Below, piece after piece: positions 1-7,444 of a DNA stretch of 64,000 nt. Under the pieces are notes generated by a model. It was not told the DNA's origin and made no database searches. It worked only from the letters and a program-made list of their open reading frames with translations. The position numbers were made by a program, and so were the translations under genes. Source of the DNA: Serratia sp. AKBS12. Lineage in GTDB: Bacteria; Pseudomonadota; Gammaproteobacteria; Enterobacterales; Enterobacteriaceae. The stretch is taken from assembly GCF_024793895.1 (NCBI RefSeq), contig NZ_JANUSB010000015.1, positions 682,001 through 746,000 of the forward strand. Reading direction: 5' to 3'. Every line of letters begins with the position of its first letter. The stretch's first letter is position 1.

Positions 1-1
1 C

Positions 2-145
2 AAGTTCGGTAAAGATACGCCGATGAAACGCCCTGGACAGCCCTCGGAACTTGCTGCGGCCTATGTGTATCTGGCAAGCAGCGATTCGTCGTACATGACG
101 GGACAAACGCTGCATATCAACGGCGGGATGATCCTGAACGGCTAA
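2..145 (+). CDS. SDR-family oxidoreductase, C-terminal fragment
   Basis: The open frame from base 2 encodes 47 residues ending in the typical tail of a classical short-chain dehydrogenase: an 'R-P-G-Q-P-S-E-L-A' segment, '[15 protein letters not shown]' and the closing 'HINGGM'. This is the part of the Rossmann fold after the active site, so substrate cannot be judged. It resembles the YghA/YhdF group of NAD(P)-dependent dehydrogenases. The 5' end lies outside the window, and a rho-independent terminator follows directly. Confidence 0.85.
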   Translation, partial: KFGKDTPMKRPGQPSELAAAYVYLASSDSSYMTGQTLHINGGMILNG

Positions 146-158
146 TTGCCCCTCTCGG

Positions 159-188
159 CCCGGTCTGCGCTCAAAACCGGGCTTTTTT
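159..188 (+). terminator. Rho-independent terminator after the SDR gene
   Basis: The arms CCCGGT (159-164) and ACCGGG (176-181) form a short GC stem, followed by a run of six T at 183-188. It sits 13 bases after the SDR stop codon and before the next plus-strand gene. Confidence 0.8.
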
Positions 189-242
189 GTGCCCGAAAAC
201 GACGCTTTCCAGCATAACCTTTACCTACCAAGGGGCTAGCGT

Positions 243-935
243 ATGAAAGTTTTTGATTTCAATAGAATTGCAATCAATGATTATCCGTACACCTATCTGC
301 TTGAAGTGGCGTTTCGTTCGGTGTTTACCTTTTTCCTGGCCTATATTTTCCTGCGCTGGGTGGGGCGGCGTGGCGTTAAGCAAATGACCCTGTTCGAGTT
401 GATCATCATTCTGACCCTGGGGTCGGCGGCCGGCGATGTAGCGCTTAACCAGGATTCGCCGCTACTGCCGGTGATCGTCACGTTTATTACCATTACCGGG
501 CTGTATCGATTTTTTACCACCTTGATTAATAAAAGCACACGCTTGCAGATTAAATTGGAGGGCAAGCCGATTTTATTGGTTAAAGAAGGTGTGCTGCATT
601 GGGAAAATACCAAGAAACAAAGTTTTGCCTATGAAGAGTTTATTATGGAGTTGAGAGAGAAGGGCATTGATCATCTTGGGCAGGTCAGACTGGCGATATT
701 GGAGATAGATGGCAATCTTAGCGTCTATTTTTACAAGGACGAAGATGTCAAACCAGGTTTGTCGGTGCTGCCATTTTCCATGGTTGAGTGTTGTAATGCC
801 ATCGAAAATGATAATTACTATTCATGTACTTGTTGCAGTCATACCTGTTTTTTGAAAAAAGGCGACGATTTTATTTGCCCACGTTGCCAGTCTAAAAAGT
901 GGACCGTGGCCAGTAAAGAAAAACGTATTACCTGA
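243..935 (+). CDS. DUF421 (YetF-type) membrane protein with C-terminal zinc-ribbon-like tail
   Basis: A 230-residue protein with three hydrophobic segments (about residues 20-40, 48-67 and 72-90), followed by the soluble DUF421 domain ('KPILLVKEGVLH', 'GIDHLGQVRLAILEIDGNLSV'). YetF-type proteins are inner-membrane proteins of poorly defined function. The last ~40 residues carry Cys at about 195, 197, 198, 202, 213 and 216, ending in a C-P-R-C knuckle, which suggests a small metal-binding ribbon. The second DUF421 protein of this window lacks that tail. The start ATG follows an AAGGGG-like ribosome site. The family assignment is firm; the zinc binding is inferred. Confidence 0.85.
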   Translation: MKVFDFNRIAINDYPYTYLLEVAFRSVFTFFLAYIFLRWVGRRGVKQMTLFELIIILTLGSAAGDVALNQDSPLLPVIVTFITITGLYRFFTTLINKSTRLQIKLEGKPILLVKEGVLHWENTKKQSFAYEEFIMELREKGIDHLGQVRLAILEIDGNLSVYFYKDEDVKPGLSVLPFSMVECCNAIENDNYYSCTCCSHTCFLKKGDDFICPRCQSKKWTVASKEKRIT

Positions 936-954
936 CGTCCCTGTCAGGAATATA

Positions 955-1092
955 TTACCAATACATTATACTGTATATGATGGCTAGAATGACCACAATA
1001 ACGCCAATAATATAAGCGTAATAGGGGCGTGGCCCCTTCATGCCGGTTTTTGAGGACTTTTCCCTGGCTGTTTCAGATTGTTGGTCTCGCAT
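955..1092 (-). CDS. 45-residue single-pass membrane protein
   Basis: A short minus-strand frame begins MRDQQSETAREK, continues with a basic stretch, and ends in one strongly hydrophobic helix (about residues 24-44) finishing MYW. The ATG has a near-perfect ribosome site, GGAGGG (complement of 1099-1104), six bases upstream. The hydrophilic N-terminus with a C-terminal anchor suggests a tail-anchored inner-membrane microprotein. It lies downstream of the YciF-like gene but is separated from it by a terminator, and it converges with the DUF421 gene. I do not recognise the family. Confidence rests on the ribosome site and the clear transmembrane helix. Confidence 0.6.
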   Translation of the reverse strand: MRDQQSETAREKSSKTGMKGPRPYYAYIIGVIVVILAIIYSIMYW

Positions 1093-1135
1093 GGTTTACC
1101 CTCCAATAACAGTGTCGCCTCCGAAAACAAAATAC

Positions 1136-1160
1136 AAAAAAGGCCGGTAAGAACCGGCCT
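1136..1160 (-). terminator. Rho-independent terminator of the YciF-like gene
   Basis: The arms AGGCCGGT (1141-1148) and ACCGGCCT (1153-1160) form an 8-bp stem with a 4-base loop. On the minus strand it is followed by a T run (A run 1136-1141), 28 bases past the stop of the ferritin-like gene. A weaker T run on the plus side may make it partly bidirectional. Confidence 0.85.
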
Positions 1161-1187
1161 GTTTTCCCACCGGGAAGATAAGCCTGT

Positions 1188-1679
1188 TTAGGCGGCTTTT
1201 TGATTCACTTTCTTCTCTGCCAGCAGGGTCAGTTTGCTGTCGGTTGATTTTTCTTCTTCCAGCGTTTCGCCTAACAGTTTTTTCGCCGTGGTATAGCCCA
1301 ATTGTTCTGCCAGCGCACACAGGGTGCCATAGGTGGCAATTTCATAATGTTCAACTTTCTGTGCCGCAGCAATCAGGCCTGCATCACGCACTGCGCCCGC
1401 TTCAACACTATCAATCACTTCCTGGCCTTCCTCGATCAATCCCTCCATCGCCAGGCATTTAATACGCTTTATGCGTACTTCCGGTGTGTTTTCCACCAGC
1501 TTGTCCAGCCGCTCAATTTGCCCCTGGGTTTCTTCCAGGTGCGCTTTGAACGCATTGGCCAAATCTTCCGAGCTGGCGGCGCGCGCTAATTTAGGCAAGG
1601 CTTTTGTGATCTGTTTTTCGGCGCTGTAGACATCCGATAGTGCATGAATGAATAAATCCTTCAACGTTTTAATTGACAT
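1188..1679 (-). CDS. YciE/YciF-like ferritin-fold stress protein (DUF892)
   Basis: A 163-residue all-helical protein of the DUF892 family ('LKDLFIHALSDVYSAEKQI', 'HLEETQGQIERL', 'LIEEGQEVID', 'KVEHYEIATYGTL', 'LEEEKSTDSKL'). The Glu and His residues in these helices match the di-metal ferritin-like four-helix bundle described for YciF. In E. coli, yciEF-type genes respond to general stress, osmotic shock or bile salts. The ATG has an AGGAG ribosome site. It appears monocistronic, with its own terminator. Neighbouring YetF proteins suggest an envelope or general-stress cluster. Confidence 0.9.
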   Translation of the reverse strand: MSIKTLKDLFIHALSDVYSAEKQITKALPKLARAASSEDLANAFKAHLEETQGQIERLDKLVENTPEVRIKRIKCLAMEGLIEEGQEVIDSVEAGAVRDAGLIAAAQKVEHYEIATYGTLCALAEQLGYTTAKKLLGETLEEEKSTDSKLTLLAEKKVNQKAA

Positions 1680-1863
1680 AGTGACACTCCTATTTGGTTA
1701 TTTCGGTGTGATGCTACGTTGTGAACATTAATCACATGCTCAATAATTAAGTTTAGCTGATGCTAGCCATTCTTGCCGCCTTGCAGGAGGCAGATTTTCT
1801 TGCGCACCATGGTTTGGGAATAATCTTAAAAAACTTTCTTTGTTAACTATTTAAACCGCAATT

Positions 1864-2313
1864 TTATTCTTGCTGCTGTGGGATTATGGATATGTCACCG
1901 TTTTTTTCCATGATGGCAAATTTAATTTTCTCCACATCCTCTATACCCTGTTTGTTACGTGCCACCTCCAGGATGTCATCAATGGTCAAATGCAATTTGG
2001 TTAGCCGCCAGCGCAGTATTTTGCCGTTTTCTACCAGAATTACCGGTGAGCCATCCAGAAACTTATCGGCTAAAGGGATATATGTTTTTATCAATGAGAA
2101 AATAATATCGATGGTAAATAATGTGATGATGGTAATAAAAGCTGCCGTGACCGAAAAGTCGTCCGGTAACATGGCCTGTTGTGTGGCCTCGCTGATAATC
2201 AACAATAAAATGAAATCAAAAGAGGTCATTTGCAACAAGGTGCGGCTGCCGGCGATTTTCAATACAATAAACAGAATCATATAGATAGCCGTAGCGCGGA
2301 AAACAATGTCCAT
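1864..2313 (-). CDS. DUF421 (YetF-type) membrane protein, short form
   Basis: A 149-residue protein with three predicted membrane helices in the first ~85 residues, then a DUF421 soluble domain ('GSPVILVENGKILRWRL', 'GIEDVEKIKFAIMEKNGDISIIP'). It is a paralogue of the DUF421 protein at 243-935 but ends without the cysteine-rich tail. The start has GAGGAATC as ribosome site, 9 bases after the stop of the upstream membrane protein gene, so the two are probably co-transcribed. Its role is unknown; in this family the soluble domain packs below the membrane and may sense or bind a partner. Confidence 0.85.
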   Translation of the reverse strand: MDIVFRATAIYMILFIVLKIAGSRTLLQMTSFDFILLLIISEATQQAMLPDDFSVTAAFITIITLFTIDIIFSLIKTYIPLADKFLDGSPVILVENGKILRWRLTKLHLTIDDILEVARNKQGIEDVEKIKFAIMEKNGDISIIPQQQE

Positions 2314-2322
2314 AGCGATTCC

Positions 2323-2841
2323 TCACGGGTAAATCCATTGGTGAATAACGATAGGAGGAGCCTCACCATGCGCGAGGCTGGCGCTGAACCGTCCCCAAGC
2401 CTGGGCGCGTAAGGTGAGACTGAATGTGTGCCATTGCTGCCGATCGTCATCCGGCACGCTGAACAGGATCTGATTGCCGCGCTGCGTGACCTGTACCGAT
2501 TGCGGCTGGATATTTTCTATCAGGTAGCTTGCCGTCAGGCTGTCCGATACCGTCAAGGTGAGCGGACCATCACCGTCATCTTTCACTTTTACCCACCACT
2601 GGCTTTGCGCACCTTGGCGTGCGAAGCGCTGATAGTCAACGGTGAGGGTGCCGTTAGGGTTTTCCTGTCGGGTGTTGCTCAACACGCCGTCGGCAAACAC
2701 GCCGGCCAGGGCGGCGCCCACCACCGAGAACATCAGCGCATAACCCAGTTTTTCCAGGAACCATGACAAACGTAACAGCGGTATATCTTCTGTTACCGGC
2801 GTTTGTCGGCTTTGCTTTTCGTTTTTTATCGGGAGCGTCAT
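2323..2841 (-). CDS. Predicted inner-membrane protein co-transcribed with DUF421 gene
   Basis: A 172-residue protein with a cytoplasmic N-terminus, one clear membrane helix (about residues 33-52: 'YALMFSVVGAALAGVFADG'), and a beta-rich extracytoplasmic domain of about 120 residues ('TLTVDYQRFARQGAQSQWWVKV'...). I do not recognise a named family, though similar proteins are known to accompany YetF/DUF421 genes. The ATG is preceded by TGGAGG. It heads a two-gene unit with the DUF421 gene at 1864-2313, hinting that the exported domain and the YetF protein work together at the membrane. Confidence 0.75.
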   Translation of the reverse strand: MTLPIKNEKQSRQTPVTEDIPLLRLSWFLEKLGYALMFSVVGAALAGVFADGVLSNTRQENPNGTLTVDYQRFARQGAQSQWWVKVKDDGDGPLTLTVSDSLTASYLIENIQPQSVQVTQRGNQILFSVPDDDRQQWHTFSLTLRAQAWGRFSASLAHGEAPPIVIHQWIYP

Positions 2842-2925
2842 TCAACCTCCAGGCGTGGTTGCATGGAATAACAAGTTTAGCGTAATTACGCAGCGGTAAA
2901 CGTGGGTTCGCCAACGGTCAAGTCA

Positions 2926-2979
2926 ACACATTCGTTTTTTCATATGTTTTGTTGACTTGTTGCCCCACCGGAATATGAT
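2926..2979 (+). promoter_or_regulatory. ars promoter with ArsR operator
   Basis: The sequence 2926-2957 (ACACATTCG...TCATATG...TTGACT) closely follows the E. coli chromosomal ars operator. It runs into a -35 box TTGACT (2952-2957) and, after 16 bases, a -10 box TATGAT (2974-2979). ArsR bound here would cover the promoter until released by arsenite. The assignment rests on pattern similarity and on position directly before arsR. Confidence 0.75.
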
Positions 2980-3006
2980 AGGCGCGAGCAACAACCTGAG
3001 GCCATT

Positions 3007-3360
3007 ATGACAACGCTGACACCTTTACGGCTGTTCAAAAACCTTTCAGACGATACTCGGCTGAGCATGGTGCTGCTGTTGCGGCACGCCGGGGAACTGT
3101 GTGTGTGCGAGATTTCGGCCGCATTGAGCGAATCCCAGCCTAAAATTTCCCGCCATTTGGCGATGCTGCGCGCCAGTGAGTTGCTGCAGGACCGACGGGA
3201 AGGCAAGTGGATCTACTATCGTCTTTCGCCGCATATGCCGGCGTGGGCGGCACATATTATCGAGCAGGCCTATCTCAGTCAGCAGGAACGGGTGACGCAG
3301 TTGGCCAGGCAACTGGCTGCCAGTGGTGCGTTAGCTGATAGCCGTGCGATCTGCCTGTAA
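3007..3360 (+). CDS. arsR: ArsR, arsenite-responsive repressor of the ars operon
   Basis: A 117-residue SmtB/ArsR-family winged-helix repressor. The metal-site helix reads E-L-C32-V-C34-E-I-S37: the two cysteines needed for induction in plasmid R773 ArsR are kept, but the third arsenic ligand (Cys37) is Ser. The recognition helix 'SESQPKISRHLAMLRASELL' and beta wing 'DRREGKWIYYRLS' are intact. It is the first gene of arsRBC and lies directly after its own operator. It should repress arsB and arsC and release DNA on binding As(III) or Sb(III). Confidence 0.95.
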   Translation: MTTLTPLRLFKNLSDDTRLSMVLLLRHAGELCVCEISAALSESQPKISRHLAMLRASELLQDRREGKWIYYRLSPHMPAWAAHIIEQAYLSQQERVTQLARQLAASGALADSRAICL

Positions 3361-3426
3361 CGATGGCGAGTGCGATTTATAACATATGAAATTCCATATA
3401 TTTTCAGCGTGTCACAAGGAGGCCCC

Positions 3427-4716
3427 ATGTGGCTGGCAGGCGCAATTTTTATTCTGACCATTGTATTGGTGATTTGGCAGCCCAAAGGACTGGGCATTGG
3501 TTGGAGTGCTTTATTGGGAGCTGCCCTGGCCTTGCTGAGCGGCGTGGTGCAGGTGGGTGACATACCGGTGGTGTGGCACGTCGTCTGGAATGCCACGGCC
3601 ACGTTTATTGCGGTAATCATCATCAGCCTGTTGCTGGATGAGTCCGGCTTTTTTGAATGGGCAGCGCTGCATGTTGCCCGCTGGGGGGGCGGCAAAGGGC
3701 GTTGGCTGTTTACCTATATCATTCTGTTGGGGGCGGCGGTTGCTGCGCTGTTTGCCAATGACGGCGCGGCGTTGATCCTGACGCCGATCGTCATCGCCAT
3801 GCTGCTGGCGCTGGGCTTTAGCCCGGCGGCGACGTTAGCCTTCGTGATGGCGGCCGGCTTTATTGCCGACACCGCCAGTCTGCCGCTTATCGTCTCCAAT
3901 CTGGTTAATATCGTCTCGGCCGACTTCTTCAAGCTGGGCTTTAACGACTATGCGTCGGTGATGGTACCGGTGAATATGGTGGCCATTGTTGCGACGCTGG
4001 CCATGCTGCACTGGTTTTTCCGCAAGGACATTCCGACCCGTTATGACGTCGCACGGCTGAAGGTGCCAGCGCAGGCGATTCGCGATCTAGCAACGTTCCG
4101 CGCCGGTTGGGGCGTGTTGCTGTTGTTACTGGTCGGTTTCTTCGCTTTGGAGCCGCATGGCGTTCCGGTCAGCCTGGTCGCCGCGGTTGGCGCATTGATT
4201 TTATTGTTGATCGCGAAAAAAGGCCAGGCGATCAACACCGGCAAAGTGCTGCGCGGCGCCCCATGGCAAATCGTGATTTTCTCGTTGGGGATGTATCTGG
4301 TGGTCTACGGCCTGCGTAATGCAGGGCTGACCGACTTGCTTTCTGCCGTGCTCAATCGTCTGGCAGATAGCGGCCTGTGGGCCGCAACGCTCGGTACCGG
4401 ATTTATTACCGCCTTTCTGTCGTCGGTGATGAACAACCTGCCGACGGTACTGATTGGCGCGCTGTCGATCGACGGCAGCACTGCCGACGGTGTGGTCAGG
4501 CAAGCCATGATTTACGCTAACGTGATTGGCAGCGATCTCGGGCCGAAAATCACCCCGATAGGCAGCCTGGCGACGTTGCTGTGGCTGCACGTGCTGTCCC
4601 GTAAAAACATCAACATCACCTGGGGATACTATTTCCGCGTGGGGGTGGTGATGACATTGCCGGTGCTGTTTGTCACGCTGGCCGCTTTGGCGCTGCGCCT
4701 GTCCGTTGCGCGATAA
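3427..4716 (+). CDS. arsB: ArsB, arsenite/antimonite efflux pump
   Basis: A 429-residue, very hydrophobic transporter of the ArsB family with about 12 membrane spans, nearly collinear with E. coli ArsB. Conserved segments include '[21 protein letters not shown]', '[15 protein letters not shown]' and '[18 protein letters not shown]'. It exports As(III)/Sb(III) using the proton gradient. I chose the ATG at 3427 over an upstream in-frame codon (3370) because it follows AGGAGG and matches the E. coli N-terminus. No arsA gene is present, so the pump should work as a secondary transporter. Confidence 0.97.
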   Translation: MWLAGAIFILTIVLVIWQPKGLGIGWSALLGAALALLSGVVQVGDIPVVWHVVWNATATFIAVIIISLLLDESGFFEWAALHVARWGGGKGRWLFTYIILLGAAVAALFANDGAALILTPIVIAMLLALGFSPAATLAFVMAAGFIADTASLPLIVSNLVNIVSADFFKLGFNDYASVMVPVNMVAIVATLAMLHWFFRKDIPTRYDVARLKVPAQAIRDLATFRAGWGVLLLLLVGFFALEPHGVPVSLVAAVGALILLLIAKKGQAINTGKVLRGAPWQIVIFSLGMYLVVYGLRNAGLTDLLSAVLNRLADSGLWAATLGTGFITAFLSSVMNNLPTVLIGALSIDGSTADGVVRQAMIYANVIGSDLGPKITPIGSLATLLWLHVLSRKNINITWGYYFRVGVVMTLPVLFVTLAALALRLSVAR

Positions 4717-4739
4717 CAGAGAAAGAGGTGAGAGCGTTT

Positions 4740-5165
4740 ATGAGCAATATAACGATTTATCATAACCCGGCCTGCGGTACGTCACGCAATACGCTGGCGC
4801 TGATCCGCAACAGTGGCGTACAGCCAACGGTCGTTTTGTACCTGGAAACGCCGCCAAGCCGTGATGAACTGATCGGGTTGATTAGTCAAATGGGCATATC
4901 GGTGCGCGATTTGCTGCGTAAAAACGTCGAACCTTACCAGCAACTGGATTTGGCGCAGGATAGCTGGAGCGATCAGCAGCTGATCGATTTTATGTTGCAA
5001 CATCCGATCCTGATTAATCGCCCGATTGTGGTCACGCCGCTGGGCACCCGGTTATGCCGTCCGTCAGAGGCGGTGCTGGATATTTTACCGGATGCACAGT
5101 TAGGGCCGTTCAGCAAGGAAGATGGCGAAGTGGTGATTGACGCGCAAGGGCGGCGGGTGAGGTAA
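4740..5165 (+). CDS. arsC: ArsC, glutaredoxin-coupled arsenate reductase
   Basis: A 141-residue protein of the E. coli ArsC type. Catalytic Cys12 lies in 'HNPACGTSRNT', and the arginine-bearing segments 'LLRKNVEP' and 'INRPIVVTPLGTRLCRP' that bind arsenate are present. It reduces As(V) to As(III) with glutathione/glutaredoxin, feeding ArsB. The start at 4740 matches the family N-terminus (MSNITIYH), 24 bases after the arsB stop, so it is the last gene of arsRBC. Confidence 0.97.
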   Translation: MSNITIYHNPACGTSRNTLALIRNSGVQPTVVLYLETPPSRDELIGLISQMGISVRDLLRKNVEPYQQLDLAQDSWSDQQLIDFMLQHPILINRPIVVTPLGTRLCRPSEAVLDILPDAQLGPFSKEDGEVVIDAQGRRVR

Positions 5166-5267
5166 ACCATGCTGCGGTATGGCAAGGGGGTTGCACAGGG
5201 GTGACCCCGGTGCTGAATTAAATTCCCTGCGTCTTCAGCCTGATAATGGCTTTTCTTTATCTGCCGC

Positions 5268-5310
5268 TTGATCCCGGTCGGCACCTCTAATACTGTATAT
5301 AAAAACAGTG
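5268..5310 (+). promoter_or_regulatory. SOS promoter of umuD with LexA box
   Basis: A near-consensus LexA box TACTGTATATAAAAACAGTG spans 5291-5310 (CTG-N10-CAG core). A plausible -35 TTGATC (5268-5273) is 17 bases from a -10-like TACTGT (5291-5296) that overlaps the box, so LexA would block the promoter. The box is flanked by a perfect 12-bp inverted repeat (5279-5290 and 5311-5322). Confidence 0.9.
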
Positions 5311-5326
5311 TTAGAGGTGCCGGATA

Positions 5327-5743
5327 ATGTTTATCAAACTGAATGAAAAAGCAGCAGAATCTGCTTTCCCCTTGTTTGCCGAGCGCGTGCCCTGCGGGTT
5401 TCCTTCCCCGGCGCAGGACTATGTCGAGTCGCGGTTGGATATCGGCAAGCTGCTGGTGCGGCATCCTAACGCCACCTATTTTGTACGCGCCAGCGGCAGT
5501 TCGATGATCGATGCCAATATTCATGACGGCGACCTGTTGGTGGTCGACAGCGCACTTCATCCTGAGCACGGAAATATCGTGATTGCCGCCATCGACGGCG
5601 AATTCACCGTCAAGCGATTGCAGTTACACCCCACGCGGCAACTGATACCCATGAACCCGGCCTATGCGCCGATTATCCTGACCGAAGATGCAACGCTGGA
5701 AATCTTTGGCGTGGTGACGTTTATCGTCTACGCGGCGCGGTGA
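5327..5743 (+). CDS. umuD: UmuD, self-cleaving subunit of DNA polymerase V
   Basis: A 138-residue LexA/S24-family protein. The cleavage site is C23-G24 (Cys24-Gly25 in E. coli). The catalytic dyad is Ser59 in 'ASGSSMID' and Lys96 in 'GEFTVKRL'. After RecA-stimulated self-cleavage, UmuD' joins UmuC to form the translesion polymerase Pol V. The ATG is preceded by GAGGTG, which lies within the right arm of the inverted repeat around the LexA box. Unlike E. coli, where umuD and umuC overlap, umuC starts 171 bp further on under a second SOS box. Confidence 0.95.
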   Translation: MFIKLNEKAAESAFPLFAERVPCGFPSPAQDYVESRLDIGKLLVRHPNATYFVRASGSSMIDANIHDGDLLVVDSALHPEHGNIVIAAIDGEFTVKRLQLHPTRQLIPMNPAYAPIILTEDATLEIFGVVTFIVYAAR

Positions 5744-5862
5744 ATTGACGCCATGGCCATGATTGATGGTGCAAACGTCATATTGCAGCCTATTGCTTGG
5801 GCGGAGTTTGGCCTTGAGCATTGGCATTTCCCGCCATTTTTTAACAGATGACGCGATCGCGC

Positions 5863-5896
5863 TTGTGACATAACTACGTTGTATCTATATACAGCA
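5863..5896 (+). promoter_or_regulatory. Second SOS promoter, directly before umuC
   Basis: TTGTATCTATATACAG at 5879-5894 differs from the LexA core CTGTATATATATACAG at two positions. It overlaps a candidate promoter: -35 TTGTGA (5863-5868), 17-bp spacer, -10 TATATA (5886-5891). It ends about 20 bases before the umuC ATG, suggesting that umuC has its own damage-inducible promoter. The sequence match is visible; the activity is inferred. Confidence 0.65.
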
Positions 5897-5914
5897 ATTA
5901 TTGTGAGTATCATC

Positions 5915-7177
5915 ATGTTTGCTCTGGTGGATGTGAATTCGTTTTATGCATCTTGTGAAACCATCTTCCGCCCGGATTTGCGAGGGCAGCCGGTAATCGT
6001 GCTTTCCAATAACGATGGCTGTGTGATCGCCCGCAGCGCCGAAGCCAAAGCGCTGGGTATCCCGATGGGGGCGCCGTATTTCAAAATACGACAGGAAGCG
6101 CAGCGGCTGAATGTGGCGGTGTTTTCTTCCAATTATGCGTTGTATGCCGATATGTCGGCGCGTGTGATGGATACCCTGGAGGCGATGGCGCCAGCGGTAG
6201 AAATCTATTCGCTGGACGAGGCCTTCCTAAAGCTGGATGGCATGAGCAACGGCGTACCGCTGGCAGAGTTTGGTCGGGCGGTGCGCGATAGGATCAAACG
6301 AGAAACCCACCTGACGGTGGGCGTGGGCATTGCGCCATCCAAAACGCTGGCCAAACTGGCCAATCATGCGGCCAAAAAATGGGGGCAAACCAAAGGAGTG
6401 GTGGACCTTTCCGATCCGCTGCGCCAGCGTAAGTTGCTGGCGTTATTACCGGTGAGCAAGGTGTGGGGCGTTGGCCGCCGCCTGACGCGGCAGTTGCAGA
6501 CCATGGGCATTGAAAATGCGCTGCAATTGGCGGACTGCGATACGCAACTGATCCGCAAAACGTTTAGCGTGGTGTTGGAACGTACGGTGCGTGAACTGCG
6601 TGGGGAATCCTGTTTGCATTGGGAAGATGTCGCGCCGACCAAACAGCAGATTGTCTGTTCCCGTTCGTTTGGCCATCGCCTGACGTGCTATCAGCATATG
6701 CGTGAGGCGATTTGCAGCTATGCGGAGCGTGCCGCGGAAAAGCTGCGTGGCGAAAAACGCTTTTGCCGCAACGTATCGGTATTTATCAAAACCAGCCCGC
6801 ATGCCGCCGGCGAAGGTTATTACAGTAACCTGGCGACGGCACGGCTGACGATGCCGAGCAATGACAGCCGCGATATCATCGCGATGGCGGTACGGGCGTT
6901 GGATGAAATCTGGCGTGAGGGATGTCGCTATCTGAAGGGCGGGGTGATGCTGGGGGATTTCAGCGAGTCGGCGATGGCGCAAATCGACCTGTTTGACGAG
7001 CACCCGCCGCGCCGCAATAGCGGCCAATTGATGGCGGCGCTGGATAAATTAAATCAGGAAGGGCGAGGGCGGGTGTGGTTTGCCGGGCAGGGGATTGTCA
7101 AACCGTGGCAGATGAAGCGCGATATGCTGTCGCCGGCGTATACCACGCGGTATTCAGATTTGCTGCGTGTCAAATAG
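5915..7177 (+). CDS. umuC: UmuC, catalytic subunit of error-prone DNA polymerase V
   Basis: A 420-residue Y-family DNA polymerase. The metal-binding acidic residues are in 'FALVDVNSFYASCE' (Asp6 region) and 'EIYSLDEAFLKL' (D-E pair near residue 100). The palm/fingers motif 'VIVLSNNDGCVIARS', the HhH segment 'VWGVGRRLTRQLQTMGI' and the little-finger 'CSRSFGHRLT' follow E. coli UmuC closely. A beta-clamp-like QIDLF sits near the C-terminus. The chosen ATG at 5915 matches the family N-terminus; the upstream in-frame codons lie in the LexA box. It inserts bases opposite DNA lesions. Confidence 0.96.
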   Translation: MFALVDVNSFYASCETIFRPDLRGQPVIVLSNNDGCVIARSAEAKALGIPMGAPYFKIRQEAQRLNVAVFSSNYALYADMSARVMDTLEAMAPAVEIYSLDEAFLKLDGMSNGVPLAEFGRAVRDRIKRETHLTVGVGIAPSKTLAKLANHAAKKWGQTKGVVDLSDPLRQRKLLALLPVSKVWGVGRRLTRQLQTMGIENALQLADCDTQLIRKTFSVVLERTVRELRGESCLHWEDVAPTKQQIVCSRSFGHRLTCYQHMREAICSYAERAAEKLRGEKRFCRNVSVFIKTSPHAAGEGYYSNLATARLTMPSNDSRDIIAMAVRALDEIWREGCRYLKGGVMLGDFSESAMAQIDLFDEHPPRRNSGQLMAALDKLNQEGRGRVWFAGQGIVKPWQMKRDMLSPAYTTRYSDLLRVK

Positions 7178-7304
7178 CGCGCTTAGGGATGTTCTGACCT
7201 AGCGGCATGTTATACAGGCCACCGCTGGACTGTGGCAGGGAATCAGTCCTCAAAATCATCAGGGAAGGCTGCTCAACGCTGGGCGAAGGGTTTGCTAATA
7301 ACAT

Positions 7305-7329
7305 AAAAAAGCCCCAGAGTGAATGGGGC
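7305..7329 (-). terminator. Orphan minus-strand rho-independent terminator
   Basis: The stem GCCCCA (7311-7316) / TGGGGC (7324-7329), with the loop between, is followed on the minus strand by six T. The nearest minus-strand protein gene lies far away, so it most likely ends the candidate small RNA. Confidence 0.75.
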
Positions 7330-7444
7330 ATAAATCGGTAAAACTACTGTAGGTTTGCTTTATAATTTAATTAGGTTGTTATGAACTACCATAATTTAAT
7401 TTTTAAACCTTCGGTAATCTGAGATTTAGCGATTATCTTACGGT
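7305..7444 (-). ncRNA. Candidate small RNA (about 140 nt)
   Basis: On the minus strand a -10 box TATACT (complement of 7451-7456) stands 17 bp from a weak -35 TTTTTG (complement of 7474-7479), predicting a start near 7444. About 140 nt later comes a textbook terminator with arms GCCCCA/TGGGGC (7311-7316 and 7324-7329) and six T (7305-7310). No plus- or minus-strand protein gene explains this terminator. I do not recognise the RNA, and only a 10-codon frame is seen within it. The -35 is poor, so transcription is uncertain. Confidence 0.35.

Noticed and set aside
4716-5326. Additional ars genes (arsH, arsD, arsA) after arsC.
   Set aside because: The 160 bp after arsC hold no frame of that kind, and the next gene is umuD with its own promoter.
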